This document shows, piece by piece, positions 44,005 to 53,972 of a DNA stretch of 64,000 nt. The stretch is from Choanephora cucurbitarum (lineage: Eukaryota; Mucoromycota; Mucoromycetes; Mucorales; Choanephoraceae): positions 62,001-126,000 of the forward strand of contig JAIWNI010000043.1 in assembly GCA_025331435.1 (NCBI GenBank). The letters are read 5' to 3'. The position numbers were made by a program, and so were the translations under genes. The first letter of the stretch is position 1. The number at the start of each line of letters is the position of its first letter. The notes under the pieces are model-generated. The model had not been told where the DNA came from. It did not search any database and saw nothing but the letters and a program-made list of their open reading frames with translations.

Positions 44005-44729
44005 ATGTCAATTCAATTTCTTACATCCAACATCATCCACACCAGTATTCTATTGATTTGTCTTTATCGATATGCATCTAGACAACAGACACAGTATTCT
44101 ATGCTGATAGGCATCCTCAGTGCTATTATGCCTACCATCCTCATAGGCTATATCACTCCATCCAATACCCTTCACCTTCTATTCTCTCTCCTACTGATGA
44201 TCCTGTTGAGTTACATAGGCTATCATATGGTTCAACCATCGAAATCTAAACGAGATATCTCTTTGATGTTGTTATGTGTAGTCTATCTGATGAAACAAGC
44301 CCTAGAGAGTGATAAGATAGATGAACCATGGCAAGTGATCATGGCTCATTTGATATCCAGTCTATTGTTGGCTGTGGTATTCTCTATGACCATGTGGTAT
44401 GCAACACCCTGGTGTCAACAATGCGTCTATAGTATCATGATTTACTGGACGGCAGCCATTCAGTGTGCAGAGTGGATAGGCTATCTTGAATTGATCCATC
44501 ACCCATCCTATCGTTTGATCTTTATCATGCGATCCTCATATCATTCTGAGTAAGTTATATGGATATAGATAGATAGATACTGTACTCATCCCATCTAACT
44601 AGTACACTGATGAATTATCCTGTTACAGTATGGCAAACAATTGGCTATAGTGTCTATTGGATGATCATATCCATTTTATTGATATACAGTAGACAAAAGA
44701 AGAAGAAAGGCAATAAAAAGACTTATTGA
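44005..44729 (+). CDS. Multi-pass membrane protein with KKXX ending
   Basis: Two exons, 44005-44549 and 44603-44729, phase 2, total 223 residues. About seven hydrophobic helices are visible (NIIHTSILLICLYRY, MLIGILSAIMPTILIGYI, LHLLFSLLLMILLSYIGYH, ISLMLLCVVYLMKQAL, VIMAHLISSLLLAVVFSMTM, VYSIMIYWTAAIQCAEW, WMIISILLIYS). It ends KKGNKKTY, so lysines sit at -3 and -4, a dilysine COPI retrieval signal predicting ER residence with a cytosolic C-terminus. The family is not recognised. The start at 44005 is the first ATG that does not follow an upstream charged leader; 43954 is an alternative. Its last 7 bp overlap the convergent PEX4 coding end. Confidence 0.75.
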
Positions 44730-45306
44730 TGGTGTGCATAGAGTTGGGTATACATGCGAATCAGACTTTCATAGCCTAGTTGATCATTGCATCTAAGTAG
44801 ATTGGCAGCATCACAGTTGAGAGGTGAAGAAGGTTCAGGGTTTGACAGTAAAAGTGAGATGGCCAGTAAAGTTGATTTTAAGGTCCAGGCAGGTGACCAA
44901 GCGGTTTTTAGGATATCTAGACAAATTTCCCCAGTCTAAAAATGATATGAGGATTTTCTTTTGCATGAATCTCATCCGTTTTTTTTTTTTTTTAACCTTA
45001 AAATGAATATTGGGGTGACAAATGGTAGTCACAAACTGAATATGAGGTGGATGAATAGGATAGTTTGATGGTATCTCAATCGATAGTTCAAATAGTCCAC
45101 CTAGTAAAATGAGTTTACTATAGGAATTCATTTAGAAATATAAGCTCACCTTCATAAGGAGTATCTGGTAATCCTGCTAATAAGGCTTTCCATTTCAATA
45201 AATCATCTTCTGTCTCAGGTGCTAATGAAATGATTTCTGGATGTGATTTAGCTTCTTTATCTATTTCGCGTAGTTCTTTTAAGAGTCTTTTAGATACAGC
45301 ATTCAT
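44723..45306 (-). CDS. PEX4: Peroxisomal-type ubiquitin-conjugating enzyme E2
   Basis: Three exons in phase: complement(45150-45306), complement(44997-45100) and complement(44723-44935), total 157 residues, a minimal UBC fold. YEG|GLFELSIEIPSNYPIHPP is restored by splicing intron 1. HPNIHFKTGEICLDILKTAW contains the catalytic Cys (EICLDIL). Then comes WSPAWTLKSTLLAISLLLSN and DAANLLRCND near the C-terminus. The KTAWSPAWTL and NCDAANLLR stretches are most like Pex4, the E2 that mono-ubiquitinates the import receptor Pex5 at the peroxisome; a generic UbcH10-like E2 is less likely. The stop lies within the last codons of the opposite membrane-protein gene. Confidence 0.88.
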
Positions 45307-45413
45307 TGTGATAAAATAAAATAAAAAGAAAAAAAAATGAAATCCCCAACAAAAAATAAAATAGAATGCATTTAAAGCCAGTTGGGGAGGGAGTTTATTT
45401 GTCAGCTTATATT

Positions 45414-47240
45414 TTAGAGAAAGACACTATGGTATTGAGCCCATCCTTTTTTATCATCCGAAACCACTACTTCAGGATCATTCAAGAGTAAGCGTCCTTT
45501 TTGTTGCATCATAGAGGTACTCATCTTGCTGGGTGAATCAAGTGTGGAAAGAGAGCGTTTGTGGTCAGATTGAAATCGAACATGTTTACCGTCTATATGA
45601 GGATCAACAGAAGATCGCATTCGATCAGGCAAAGGTTCTTTGTAGATACGATGTGTCTTTTCAAGAACAGCATCTAATTCTTTAAAGTTATTCTGATCCC
45701 TAACAAATGTCTGATGTGTCTGTTCTTTTATATGCTATCCAATAGAAGGGTTTTAATACACACTATCTAATTAATATATAATCTTACTTCTTCTAGATGA
45801 TGAAAGAGCATATTACAGTTCTCACAATAACGAGCATCTTTCTTCTTCTTCTGTTCCTTCTCTCTTTCCTTACGCGCCTTTTCTTCTCTTTCACCTTGAA
45901 TGGCCTGTTTATGCAATGTCTTTTGAGCTACCACATTCTCTACCATACGCTTATCCAGTCGATTGATTTCACCTGGAGGCAATCGTCTTTCTTGAAGGCG
46001 TGTGGTGACATTGGTGTTTGTGGTCGTATGGATGGTATTTTGATCCCGTGTGTTAGTACAGGGTTGGAAACCAGAGGCACGTAAACTATAGGAATCAGGA
46101 TGTTGCATCTTGGGTTGAGAAGATTGAGGTGAGACAAGTGGTGTAGATGAAATACCAGGTACACCGACTACAGGTGTAGTTGAAATCGTTGGTCTTTCCA
46201 AAGGTGTCTCTTCCTTCTCCTTTTTTTTAATGTTTGATCGTTTACCAAAGGGAGATCGAATGCCTACAGTTGGCTTAAGAAAGGGCCAAGGGTATTCCTG
46301 TGGTTTCTTGGTGATGATATCTTTGGTGTACTGTCGAATGACAGGTGGACGATGGACCTGAGTGGCATCTTCAATGATCAAGAAATGACCTGTGAAAGGA
46401 ATGAACTGAGGTCGTTTGGCCTGTGCTTCACTGTTGGCACCAGTAGAAGGACCAAAGATCTTTTCTTCCTGAAGGGCATTCAACAGTGCTTTCTTTTCAG
46501 GTGCTGGATCCTTTCTTCCACGCTGTGTATCTACAAAATAATCCACTGTCTTTTGCATGACTGTTGATAGCATAAGTAACACATAATCAACACACACTCT
46601 CTCCAATCTAACCTTCTGCACTCCATAACACAAGATTCCATTGAATTGCTTTCTCTACAAGTGAATCTCTTGGTCCATTGATATCTGTACACTATTTTAA
46701 AAATTTTGATTAGTGTAAACCCTTTTATTGAAACAAGCAAAAAAGTTACTTTTTTGGTCTTTTCTGATGATGGATGACTATAGAATATAAAGTATGAGTT
46801 GAAACAAGTACTCTATATAACAGCTAATTGTCTTACTTATAAGAAGGTTGTAACATGTTGTCTTGTATTGGTATAGGTTTAGTTGTGATGAGATGAGTAC
46901 ATTTGTTGGAGAAAAAGGGATCTTGTGCCTAAGAATACATCAACAAACAGGTCCATAGACCAGAAGAGCTTTTACTTACTGCACCCAACAGTTTGATTTT
47001 ACGTTCAATTCGCTTCTTTATGTTTGGGTCAGCAATATCTAGAAAGAAACGAAAGGTAGCGAATTGCTTCTTTCTGGCTTGGAATTCAGTAGGTGATAGA
47101 TTAGGATAGTCTGATGGTGTAGGTGGCTCATTCTCTTTATTTAGTTTCAGTTTATCCAAATCTCGTGTGACACTACGTGAAAGAGTAGGTTTTTTCCATG
47201 TTTTCAAATGGTTTGTTTGGTTGTTAAGTGGATGAGACAT
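45414..47240 (-). CDS. DBF4: Dbf4-type regulatory subunit of Cdc7 kinase
   Basis: Six exons in phase: complement of 46980-47240, 46837-46928, 46750-46777, 46613-46691, 45788-46560 and 45414-45734, total 517 residues. Motif N is formed over exon 2 (AQDPFFSNKCTHLITTKPIP). AIQWNLVLWSAE follows. Motif M lies in exon 5 (PFTGHFLIIEDATQVHRPPV and IRQYTKDI), and the zinc-finger motif C spans exons 5-6 (ARYCENCNMLFHHLEEHIKEQTHQTF, CCHH pattern). Between M and C is a long Ser/Thr/Pro and then Lys/Glu-rich linker. Dbf4 activates Cdc7 to phosphorylate MCM and fire replication origins. The 28-nt exon 3 is supported by phase but is the weakest piece. Confidence 0.92.
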
Positions 47241-47419
47241 AAGTAAAAAAAAAAGAAAAGAAATTCAATTCCCCTCTCTCTCTCGTGACAATGATTTTCA
47301 AGAATTTTTTTTTTAAATAGAGAATCGTTTCAATGTCCGCCAATGGTGTAAAAATGCAATAGAGAGAGGGGGGGGGGCTTTTTTTTCTTTTTCTTTTTTA
47401 TTCTATTTCGCGTAATACC

Positions 47420-48331
47420 ATGACCACGATAGAAGTAAGCTATAGATAGACGCGAATGAAAGCATATCACTTATCTTGTGTTGATAAAGACATGTCCTCA
47501 TATAGAACCTTATAATGAAGTCATCTGTGATATTAAGCGTATTCTGTATAAAAGTGATACCATTGACCAATGTGATCAATGTCACCAACAACCTGCTCAG
47601 TATTTAGATATGCATATGGATCAACATACCACAGGTAAGTTAGAGACTCATTTAAAAGGATGGTTTTTGCTGATAGTTGAAATCAAGTCTGTCTTGATTG
47701 TCTACAACAATCTTCTCATTATCCTATTCAACTGGATCTAAAGACAGGTGATCTTTACTGCTTTACATGCTCACCTTCACCTTACAAGGTAAGTAATAGA
47801 AGCACATAAGTCAAACAAGGTATTGAATTGATTAGCTTGAGAATGAATGGGTTGATCGATTAAGACAGGAGGATTCAGTGGATGATCTGGACAGAAGACG
47901 CAAAGCTGAACAACATCTTTATATTCAAGAACTAAGAAGAGAAGAAATGGAATTGAAGCATTATTTGGTAGAGAAACAATGGGGAAGGACTTGGATGTTA
48001 TTCAGAACACGCGAAGGATCTCCCTTGCCTACACGTATCACAAACAACAAATTAGCACGTAGTAATGGCACATTAGATCCCAACATTCGGTTACCTATGG
48101 ATAAATATCGTCCCTCTCCAGAGACACATGGTGATATTGTGAGTGAGAAATTATGGACTTATCTAGTTAAAGCCTATGGTGTTCAAGGCAAGGCTTATAG
48201 TGAAGGTAATCAAATGCTTACTAAATAGTAACACAACTAACATATATTTAGATGATATTGAGGCGCCTGAATATGCTCGATTAAGAGTTTATGTAGATGA
48301 TTTTAAGAAAAGTATTCATCTCTATCCTTAA
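47420..48331 (+). CDS. ZnF-UBP plus DUSP domain protein without USP catalytic core
   Basis: Five exons in phase: 47420-47434, 47490-47634, 47688-47788, 47836-48205 and 48252-48331, total 236 residues. Residues about 6-90 look like a UBP zinc finger: TCPHIEPYNEV, CDQCHQQP, HTTVCLDCLQQSSHYPIQL and DLYCFTCSP. Next is a basic coiled segment (RRRKAEQHLYIQELRREEME). Then a DUSP domain at about 120-210: VEKQWGRTWMLF, PLPTRITNNKL, YRPSPETHGDIVSEKLWTYLVKAYG. USP20/USP33-type deubiquitinases have both modules flanking a protease; here there is no Cys/His box between them, so this would bind ubiquitin or partners without cleaving. The first exon codes only five residues (MTTIE). Confidence 0.75.
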
Positions 48332-48340
48332 GATAATTTT

Positions 48341-49541
48341 TTAATATAAACTGGGATCCCAATGCCCTTTCTTTAAGCCTGTTTGTCTAACGACTGCAAT
48401 GGTATCTACACCGTCTTCAAATCGCATCACAACCATCAATTCAGCCTGACCTCTTTGTTGAAATCGATTATTTGAATTAAAGAACAAAAGGACTTTTCTG
48501 GCAAAATAAGTACGTTCAATGGCATCCTGAACAGGCAACTGAGCATGTTCAAGGCATCGAATCATCAGATGTTGAGGTAGACTAGCATAGGTACGGGCCA
48601 GGTCCATCCATCCTCGCATAGGGGGTAAACGAGAAGGCATATAGCCACACACATTCTGCTGTCCAATCATGACATTACCACTGACTTTGATGGAAGTAGA
48701 GAAGGCATCTAACTGACTGGAAAGTGTCTTGACCATGAATAACACGACATCTTCTTCCAACAGTTCAACCCAACGACGCGGTTCTTCTTCTTCCATCGGT
48801 TGATAGGGTTCCATTGCCTCAATATAGGCCATGGCTATCTTGGGATGTGTCAGGTTCTGATTGAGGGCCAACAAGAGAGCCTCCAACAGTGATTCCAATC
48901 CGAGTTCTTCAGAGGCTTCCAATAGTTCAATAGCAATTTGAGGTTTTTCAGTCGCGAAATACATGATCTCGGAAGGTGAGAGGTGTCTGTTGAGATGGTT
49001 GATGACCACATTGAATGTCTCTTGAAGGACATAGAGATCCAGTTCCATCGTATTGGACTGTTCTTCCAGGATGCGTTGGTGAAGGACAGGTGATCGAGAT
49101 AGGATAGATGTGTGCAAAGGGAATTGCTTTTGTAATGTAGGCACATAGACTGTAATATCAGGGAAATAACCTACACTCTCTTGATTGAGTTTTTCTTTCT
49201 TTTATTATTTTATTATTATTACCTTGAGGCATAAAAGCCATGATGGGATGGTAACCATTGGCAGGGACATAGTCCATATATTGTCCATTGGTTTGATCAG
49301 TAGGGTACATGGGTTGGTGAGGTACAACAGGTGGAGGATGGAAAAAGTTGGGTTGATGGTGAGGTGGTGGAGGGGGAGGGTGATGAGGATGATGCGGATG
49401 AGGTGGCATCATGGGGTTGATCATGGGCACAGGCATGGGTATAGGCATCTGTTGCTGGTGAAGATAATCGTTGTTCATGAAGGTTTGTTTGTAATGTTCA
49501 TTCGTAGTGTTGTTGTAATTTATAGGCAAGACTTGAACCAT
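48341..49541 (-). CDS. BTB/POZ-domain protein with Pro/His-rich N-terminus
   Basis: Two exons, complement(49223-49541) and complement(48341-49170), joined across a 52-nt intron, phase 1, 382 residues. The first 105 residues are a low-complexity Met/Pro/His/Asn region (e.g. PHPHHPHHPPPPPPHHQPNF). The second exon starts DITVYVPTLQKQFPLHTSIL, then SRSPVLHQRIL, the opening of a BTB fold, with FNVVINHLNRHL following. Helical segments (IAIELLEASEELGLESLLEA) resemble the BACK-like region. BTB proteins act as Cul3 adaptors or transcription factors; which applies is open. The start is the first ATG of exon 1. The stop is 10 bp from the stop of the convergent ZnF-UBP gene. Confidence 0.72.
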
Positions 49542-49756
49542 TTCAAGAAAGAACAAACAAATCCTTGTTTTCTTCTTCTTGTTAACTTTTTTTTTATTTT
49601 ATTTTTTTATTGTTGATTGTTTGAATTTAAAAAAAAAAAAAAGTTGAATTTTTCTTAAAATATAGGATTAAACGCGTAATAGATAAAAAAAAAATCCCCC
49701 CCAACCCCCTTCAACACGTCTCTCTTTTTTTTTTTTTATAAAAAGCGGGGTTATAC

Positions 49757-50187
49757 AATTGGTCACTTTTTTGAAAATTTGGTCTCCCAAAAATACTAAA
49801 AATAAGAGCTTCATTTGGTCACTTTTTTGACTCTCATAGTGGTGTCATGGCCTTCGTATAGACCAGACATATCCACCTCTGTATGTTTTATAAACTCTTA
49901 AAGGGTCTTCAGCTTTGTAAGGCGGAATGAAGGAATCTCATCAACTGCCATTGCCTCCCTTCCATTTTCATCAAAGATGTTTCCTTGCCCATCTTCTTTA
50001 TAAAATCTCAAATCAGATACCATCTCAAGTATGAAGTCAAAGCGAAATGACCAAATGATTTTCGAAAAATTAACCAAATGAAGTCTAAATAAGCAACCGA
50101 TTGAGATTCGAAAAATCAACCAATGGAGAGTCAAAAAAGTGACCAAATGAAGCTCAAAAAAGTGATCAATTGGAACCGGAAGCACTG
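49757..50187 (-). mobile_element. Internally deleted mariner derivative (non-autonomous)
   Basis: About 350 bp (49835-50187) match 56463-56797 almost base for base. Included are the first about 40 codons of the transposase (DLRFYKEDGQGN), the same TAA after KLKTL, and the right end CCGGAAGCACTG followed by TA. Upstream, from about 49757, the other terminal-repeat modules (CAATTGGTCACTTTTTTG and a second copy) are joined directly to the transposase 5' part, so about 1 kb of interior is missing. The outermost left bases (CAGTG) are not seen, so the left tip may be eroded. It is a MITE-like product of the 55-57 kb family. Confidence 0.75.
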
Positions 50188-50189
50188 TA

Positions 50190-51098
50190 TCTATCTATAT
50201 CTTTTTTTTTTCACTTACCTTTGGGAGGTGAGCCTAATAGTCAATCAATCCATGATTGTTGTTGGGTGGGGCGTACCACATTTTCAGTCTTCGCTTCGGC
50301 AACTGTCAGGTTACTGCAAAAAAAAAAAAAGCTAAAAAAAAGGAAGGATACAACCTTCTATCTTGCTTTAATCAAGAAGCTATCCAGATTCATTCAAGAC
50401 AACACCTTGCTTCAAATAAGTTGAAAAAGAATATTTAAGGAACTGCTCCGCGTTCTCTCTCTACTTCTTTTGTTACCTGCAGCACACAGAGTGTTTGAAG
50501 CATCAATAAAACAAAGTTGACAGATTATAGCAGCTGCATATGTAGTGCAAACATCAAGCATATAATGATTACACGAGCACAGGTCTGGTTTAGGCAGAGA
50601 GTTAAAGGACAAAAGCGACAAAAAGAAGGGCAACAACAGATCATGAAAAGAAGGCGGTGATAGCAAGAGACATTCAAGTGCAATTGTGTTGGTATAGCGC
50701 TCATTCTCGTAATCCGTAAAATGAATTTCAAACAACCCAGTGCATTTTTTTTTTGGTAAGACTCCCAGATATTTACTTGAAATTCCATACTTTTTCGTAA
50801 AATCTTTACATAAAGAGTAGACGACTGTACTCAAAGGTATCGGACCTTGCTGATCTTTCTTTTAAAGTCCATCATCTGGCTTAACTTAGTGTTGTAAGAG
50901 ACAGCAGAATAAAGAGTAAACAACCTGAGTTTTATTTAATAGAAATATACATAATGATAATTATGAGGGAGTCGGACTCTTACAAGTGTGTTACACCTTC
51001 CAAAAGTCACAATTTACGTGTTGTTGTATTTATTACGCTGCAGTAAGTTGATATTGCAGCTTCACCTTTTTATCCTTTATTTCTACGATACTAACTAC
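50190..51098. other. Intergenic, no gene supported
   Basis: Contains A-runs at 50318-50345 and several stop-poor minus-strand stretches (50412-50834) without recognisable domain. Confidence 0.4.
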
Positions 51099-53075
51099 AT
51101 GCGTAAAATCCACTCAAGCTTCAAGTACTTTATACAAGATTGTAAAAAAAACGACATCACACCTTCTTTCGAGGGCTACTTAAAAGCCAACAAGAAATTT
51201 ATTACTTCTGTGATTGAAAGTGGAGAAAAAGCCGAATTTGATTCGCTCTACAGAATGTTTGTACGAAGTGCAAGTGAGCTTGGAGTTGAAGCAGTAAGTA
51301 AACAAAATCTCTCGTAGCATATCGGCAGCTCCTCATAACTAGTAAATAGGAAAAAGGTGAAGCAAAAACAGTATGGGATGGACTCGTTAGTATCTGTTCA
51401 ATTTTGATTGATCTACAAGAATTTTTATTGACGCCAAAATTTATGTAGGTCACAAAGAAGGCAATTAGTTTCAACAGTAAGACCTTTACATTCAAAGAAA
51501 GACTGGTTTTTTGCGGTGATCATGGCCCATATTCTATCCAGTTCAATGAGGTAATCAGTTTGATTTTCTATTTACTTTATAATGTAATATCTAAAATGCT
51601 TTCTTTTAATCAGTGGTGTGTTGATGGAGTCAACATTGGTGCGCTGCTTGTTGCCAGTCGAATGGAAGCTGTCCAGCTTGTAAGCCAAAAAAAGCCTATG
51701 AAGGAGAGTCTTTACCTGTAAGTTTTTTATTTGTTTATATGAGCCGGATAAATATATTCATACATCTCTCGTTCTGCTTAATATTAGGTTGCTTTCTTGT
51801 GTGCTTGACGTTCCCTCCAATCGAAGTGCATTTGTTTTGGATGTGGAAGAAAAAATTTTGAGAAGAATCAGAAGAGCTGCAGGATGTTTACCATCCTTAG
51901 ACTTTAACCCTGATCTTTTGTTCAATTTCTTCAAATTTCAGTAAGCAAGAATTCTTGAAAAAAAAAAACAAGCAAACAAACAAAGACAAAAGCTAATAGA
52001 CACTTTACGTGATATAGCACTGTAAGAAAGAGAGAGAAGGCAATGGAAGAAGAAGACGATGATGACGATAAAGAAGGCAACGAAGAAGGCAAAGAGGCCA
52101 AAGGAAAAGGAAAGGAAGAAGATGCCGGCGAGGACCAAGAAGATACAGAGGAAATTCTGAGCAAGATGACTAGAAGATGCAAGAAGGATAAAAATGAAGA
52201 GGGCTTGGCTTTAGTGGCAGTGACCAGAATGATTGCAGAAAACGACAACTGGGTTGACAGCATCACTGAGGAATCATTTATTGATCAGCACCTCCTGCCA
52301 TTTGTGAAAGTCATTTTTTTGAATGATCGCACATTTGTCTACTGCAGGTAACTATTGCTTTTTCTCTTGCTAATTCGTTTTCTAACATGAAATGCAATTA
52401 GGTCTGCAGGAAGAATCCCCTTGAGCGATAGCTCACGCTCTTTGAGCAAAGGAAAAGATTCTTGCCTGGCGCTGAAGCCAAACTTTTGCGTCATGTATGA
52501 TTTCCAAGGTGAAAATGTTGGTCTCTTGGCAATTGAGGTAAAGCTCCCCAATGCCCGCTCTTCCCAAGTGTTGAGTGATCGATCAAAGCTCGCTCTTGAG
52601 CTCAAGAGAATGATCGATCAACAAGTACTATTAGGCTCTAGAAAGCCTGAATCTTTTGGTGTCCTGGTCGAAGGTAACATTCTTTTTTTTTCAAACACTC
52701 CTTCATTCTTCAAGCAGATCGAATTGACACTATGTTACTCTAGGATTTGAGTGTACCTTCTTCTCGTGCTCCTTGCACCAAAGTGGTTGTTATGTGTTTG
52801 GTGAACTCCAGAGGCTTTCTCTGCCAAAGAGTGATGACGATCTGATGCTAATTCCAGATCTAGTCCTTGCATTTATGAAGATGAAGGTAAGTGTGATTTG
52901 AACCTGTTTCATGCAGACAAAATAACTAGTTATTTGTTTTATCTAGCGAGCAATGAAGGACAGTATCGCTCAGCTGAGAAAGAAGCAGAAAACAGAGCAG
53001 CTCACATCTCTTGAAGCAATGATCAAGCAGACTGTGGAGCTCCCATACAAACTCGCATCTTCTTCTTGTACATAA
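51099..53075 (+). CDS. Mucoromycota-type multi-exon protein with PD-(D/E)XK-like core
   Basis: Nine exons fit in phase: 51099-51293, 51350-51385, 51449-51550, 51614-51717, 51788-51940, 52018-52347, 52402-52673, 52744-52886 and 52947-53075, total 487 residues. The N-terminal 200 residues are without known domain (SLYRMFVRSASELGVEA, KERLVFCGDHGPYSIQF). A Glu/Asp/Lys-rich linker follows (about 225-260). The C-terminal part reads LKPNFCVMYDFQ, then VGLLAIEVKLPNA, spacing and hydrophobic beta-strand pattern like a PD-(D/E)XK nuclease (acidic residue, then ExK), though the expected Asp after Pro is Asn. It ends with YVFGELQRLSLP and a basic helix. The relic at 60.8-62.1 kb shares the layout. Not a known named family; nuclease activity is conjecture. 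Confidence 0.65.
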
Positions 53076-53132
53076 AATTGTATATAATATCTTCTTCTTG
53101 TAAATAAAACTGTATATAATATCTTCTTCTTT
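53057..53132. repeat. 32-bp tandem repeat over the stop codon and 3' end
   Basis: A 32-bp unit (ATCTTCTTCTTGTA...TGTATATAAT) starts at 53057, 53089 and partly 53121. The stop codon lies in the first unit, and each unit contains AATAAAA-type poly(A) sequence. Confidence 0.7.
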
Positions 53133-53562
53133 ATTTCTACATTTTCTTTTAAGCATGTTCTAGCTGAAGTGAGAGCTCCCCTCTTTTTAATGCTTTAAGC
53201 TTGTGTTAATTGCAACAAAAACTTGTATTGCAAACTTGTTTGCTCCTAAAAAGAGAAAAACAGATCTACTCATCCACTGATTGATGCAAAGCCCACTATT
53301 GATCAGGCATAAAGGTAAACTATCTAGAGCAAAACTACTCAAAGGGATTTTGCTATTTCATCTAGTAAGTAATTTACTCGCAAAAGAACAAAATCAAATG
53401 TTCAATGATTTACCTTTTCTTTCAATCAATGCTGTACCATACAGTTCATACACGTAACTAGATTCTGCACAAACCGTTTGCTGTACCTTGATTCTAAGAG
53501 AGACATAACCAGTAAAAGAGGCTATAATAGTTGGCTTGCAAAAAAAAAAAAAAAGGAAAAAG

Positions 53563-53921
53563 TGCGCAAACAGAGCAGAGCCTGAGCGAGAAGGGCCCCT
53601 TTTCAGTTACCCAGCCGGGAGGTTGATGATATACGCCCGCACAATTGCCAGAGCAAGTATGGCTCCAGAATACTCTGCGTCTCTCTTGTTAGCAATTGCG
53701 CAGAAGAAGTAATATGGTTCATATAAATCGTAATGAACAACATCTTGCTATTCATCTGTATTGCGCGCAAACAGAGCAGAGCCTGAGCGAGAAGGGCCCC
53801 TTTTCAGTTGCCCAGCCGGGAGGTTGATGATATACGCCCGCACAATTGCCAGAGCAAGTATGGCTCCAGAATATTCTGCGTCTCTCTTGTTAGCAATTGC
53901 GCAGAAGAAGTAATATGGTTG
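53563..53921. repeat. 159-bp direct duplication
   Basis: 53563-53720 and 53764-53921 are two copies offset by 201 bp, differing at only two or three positions, and clearly more GC-rich than surrounding sequence. Each begins GCGCAAACAGAGCAGAGCC and ends TTGCGCAGAAGAAGTAATAT. A minus-strand open stretch (RAYIINLPAGQLKRGPSRSG) is shared but unassigned. It could be part of a repeat family or an RNA-derived insert. Confidence 0.8.
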
Positions 53922-53972
53922 ATTAGAAAAGAGTTCAGACAAGGATCTACCCTAATTTTAAATGAGAATGTA

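Noticed and set aside
50412..50834. 140-codon minus-strand ORF
   Set aside because: Cys/Leu-rich composition without conserved motif; no splice context.
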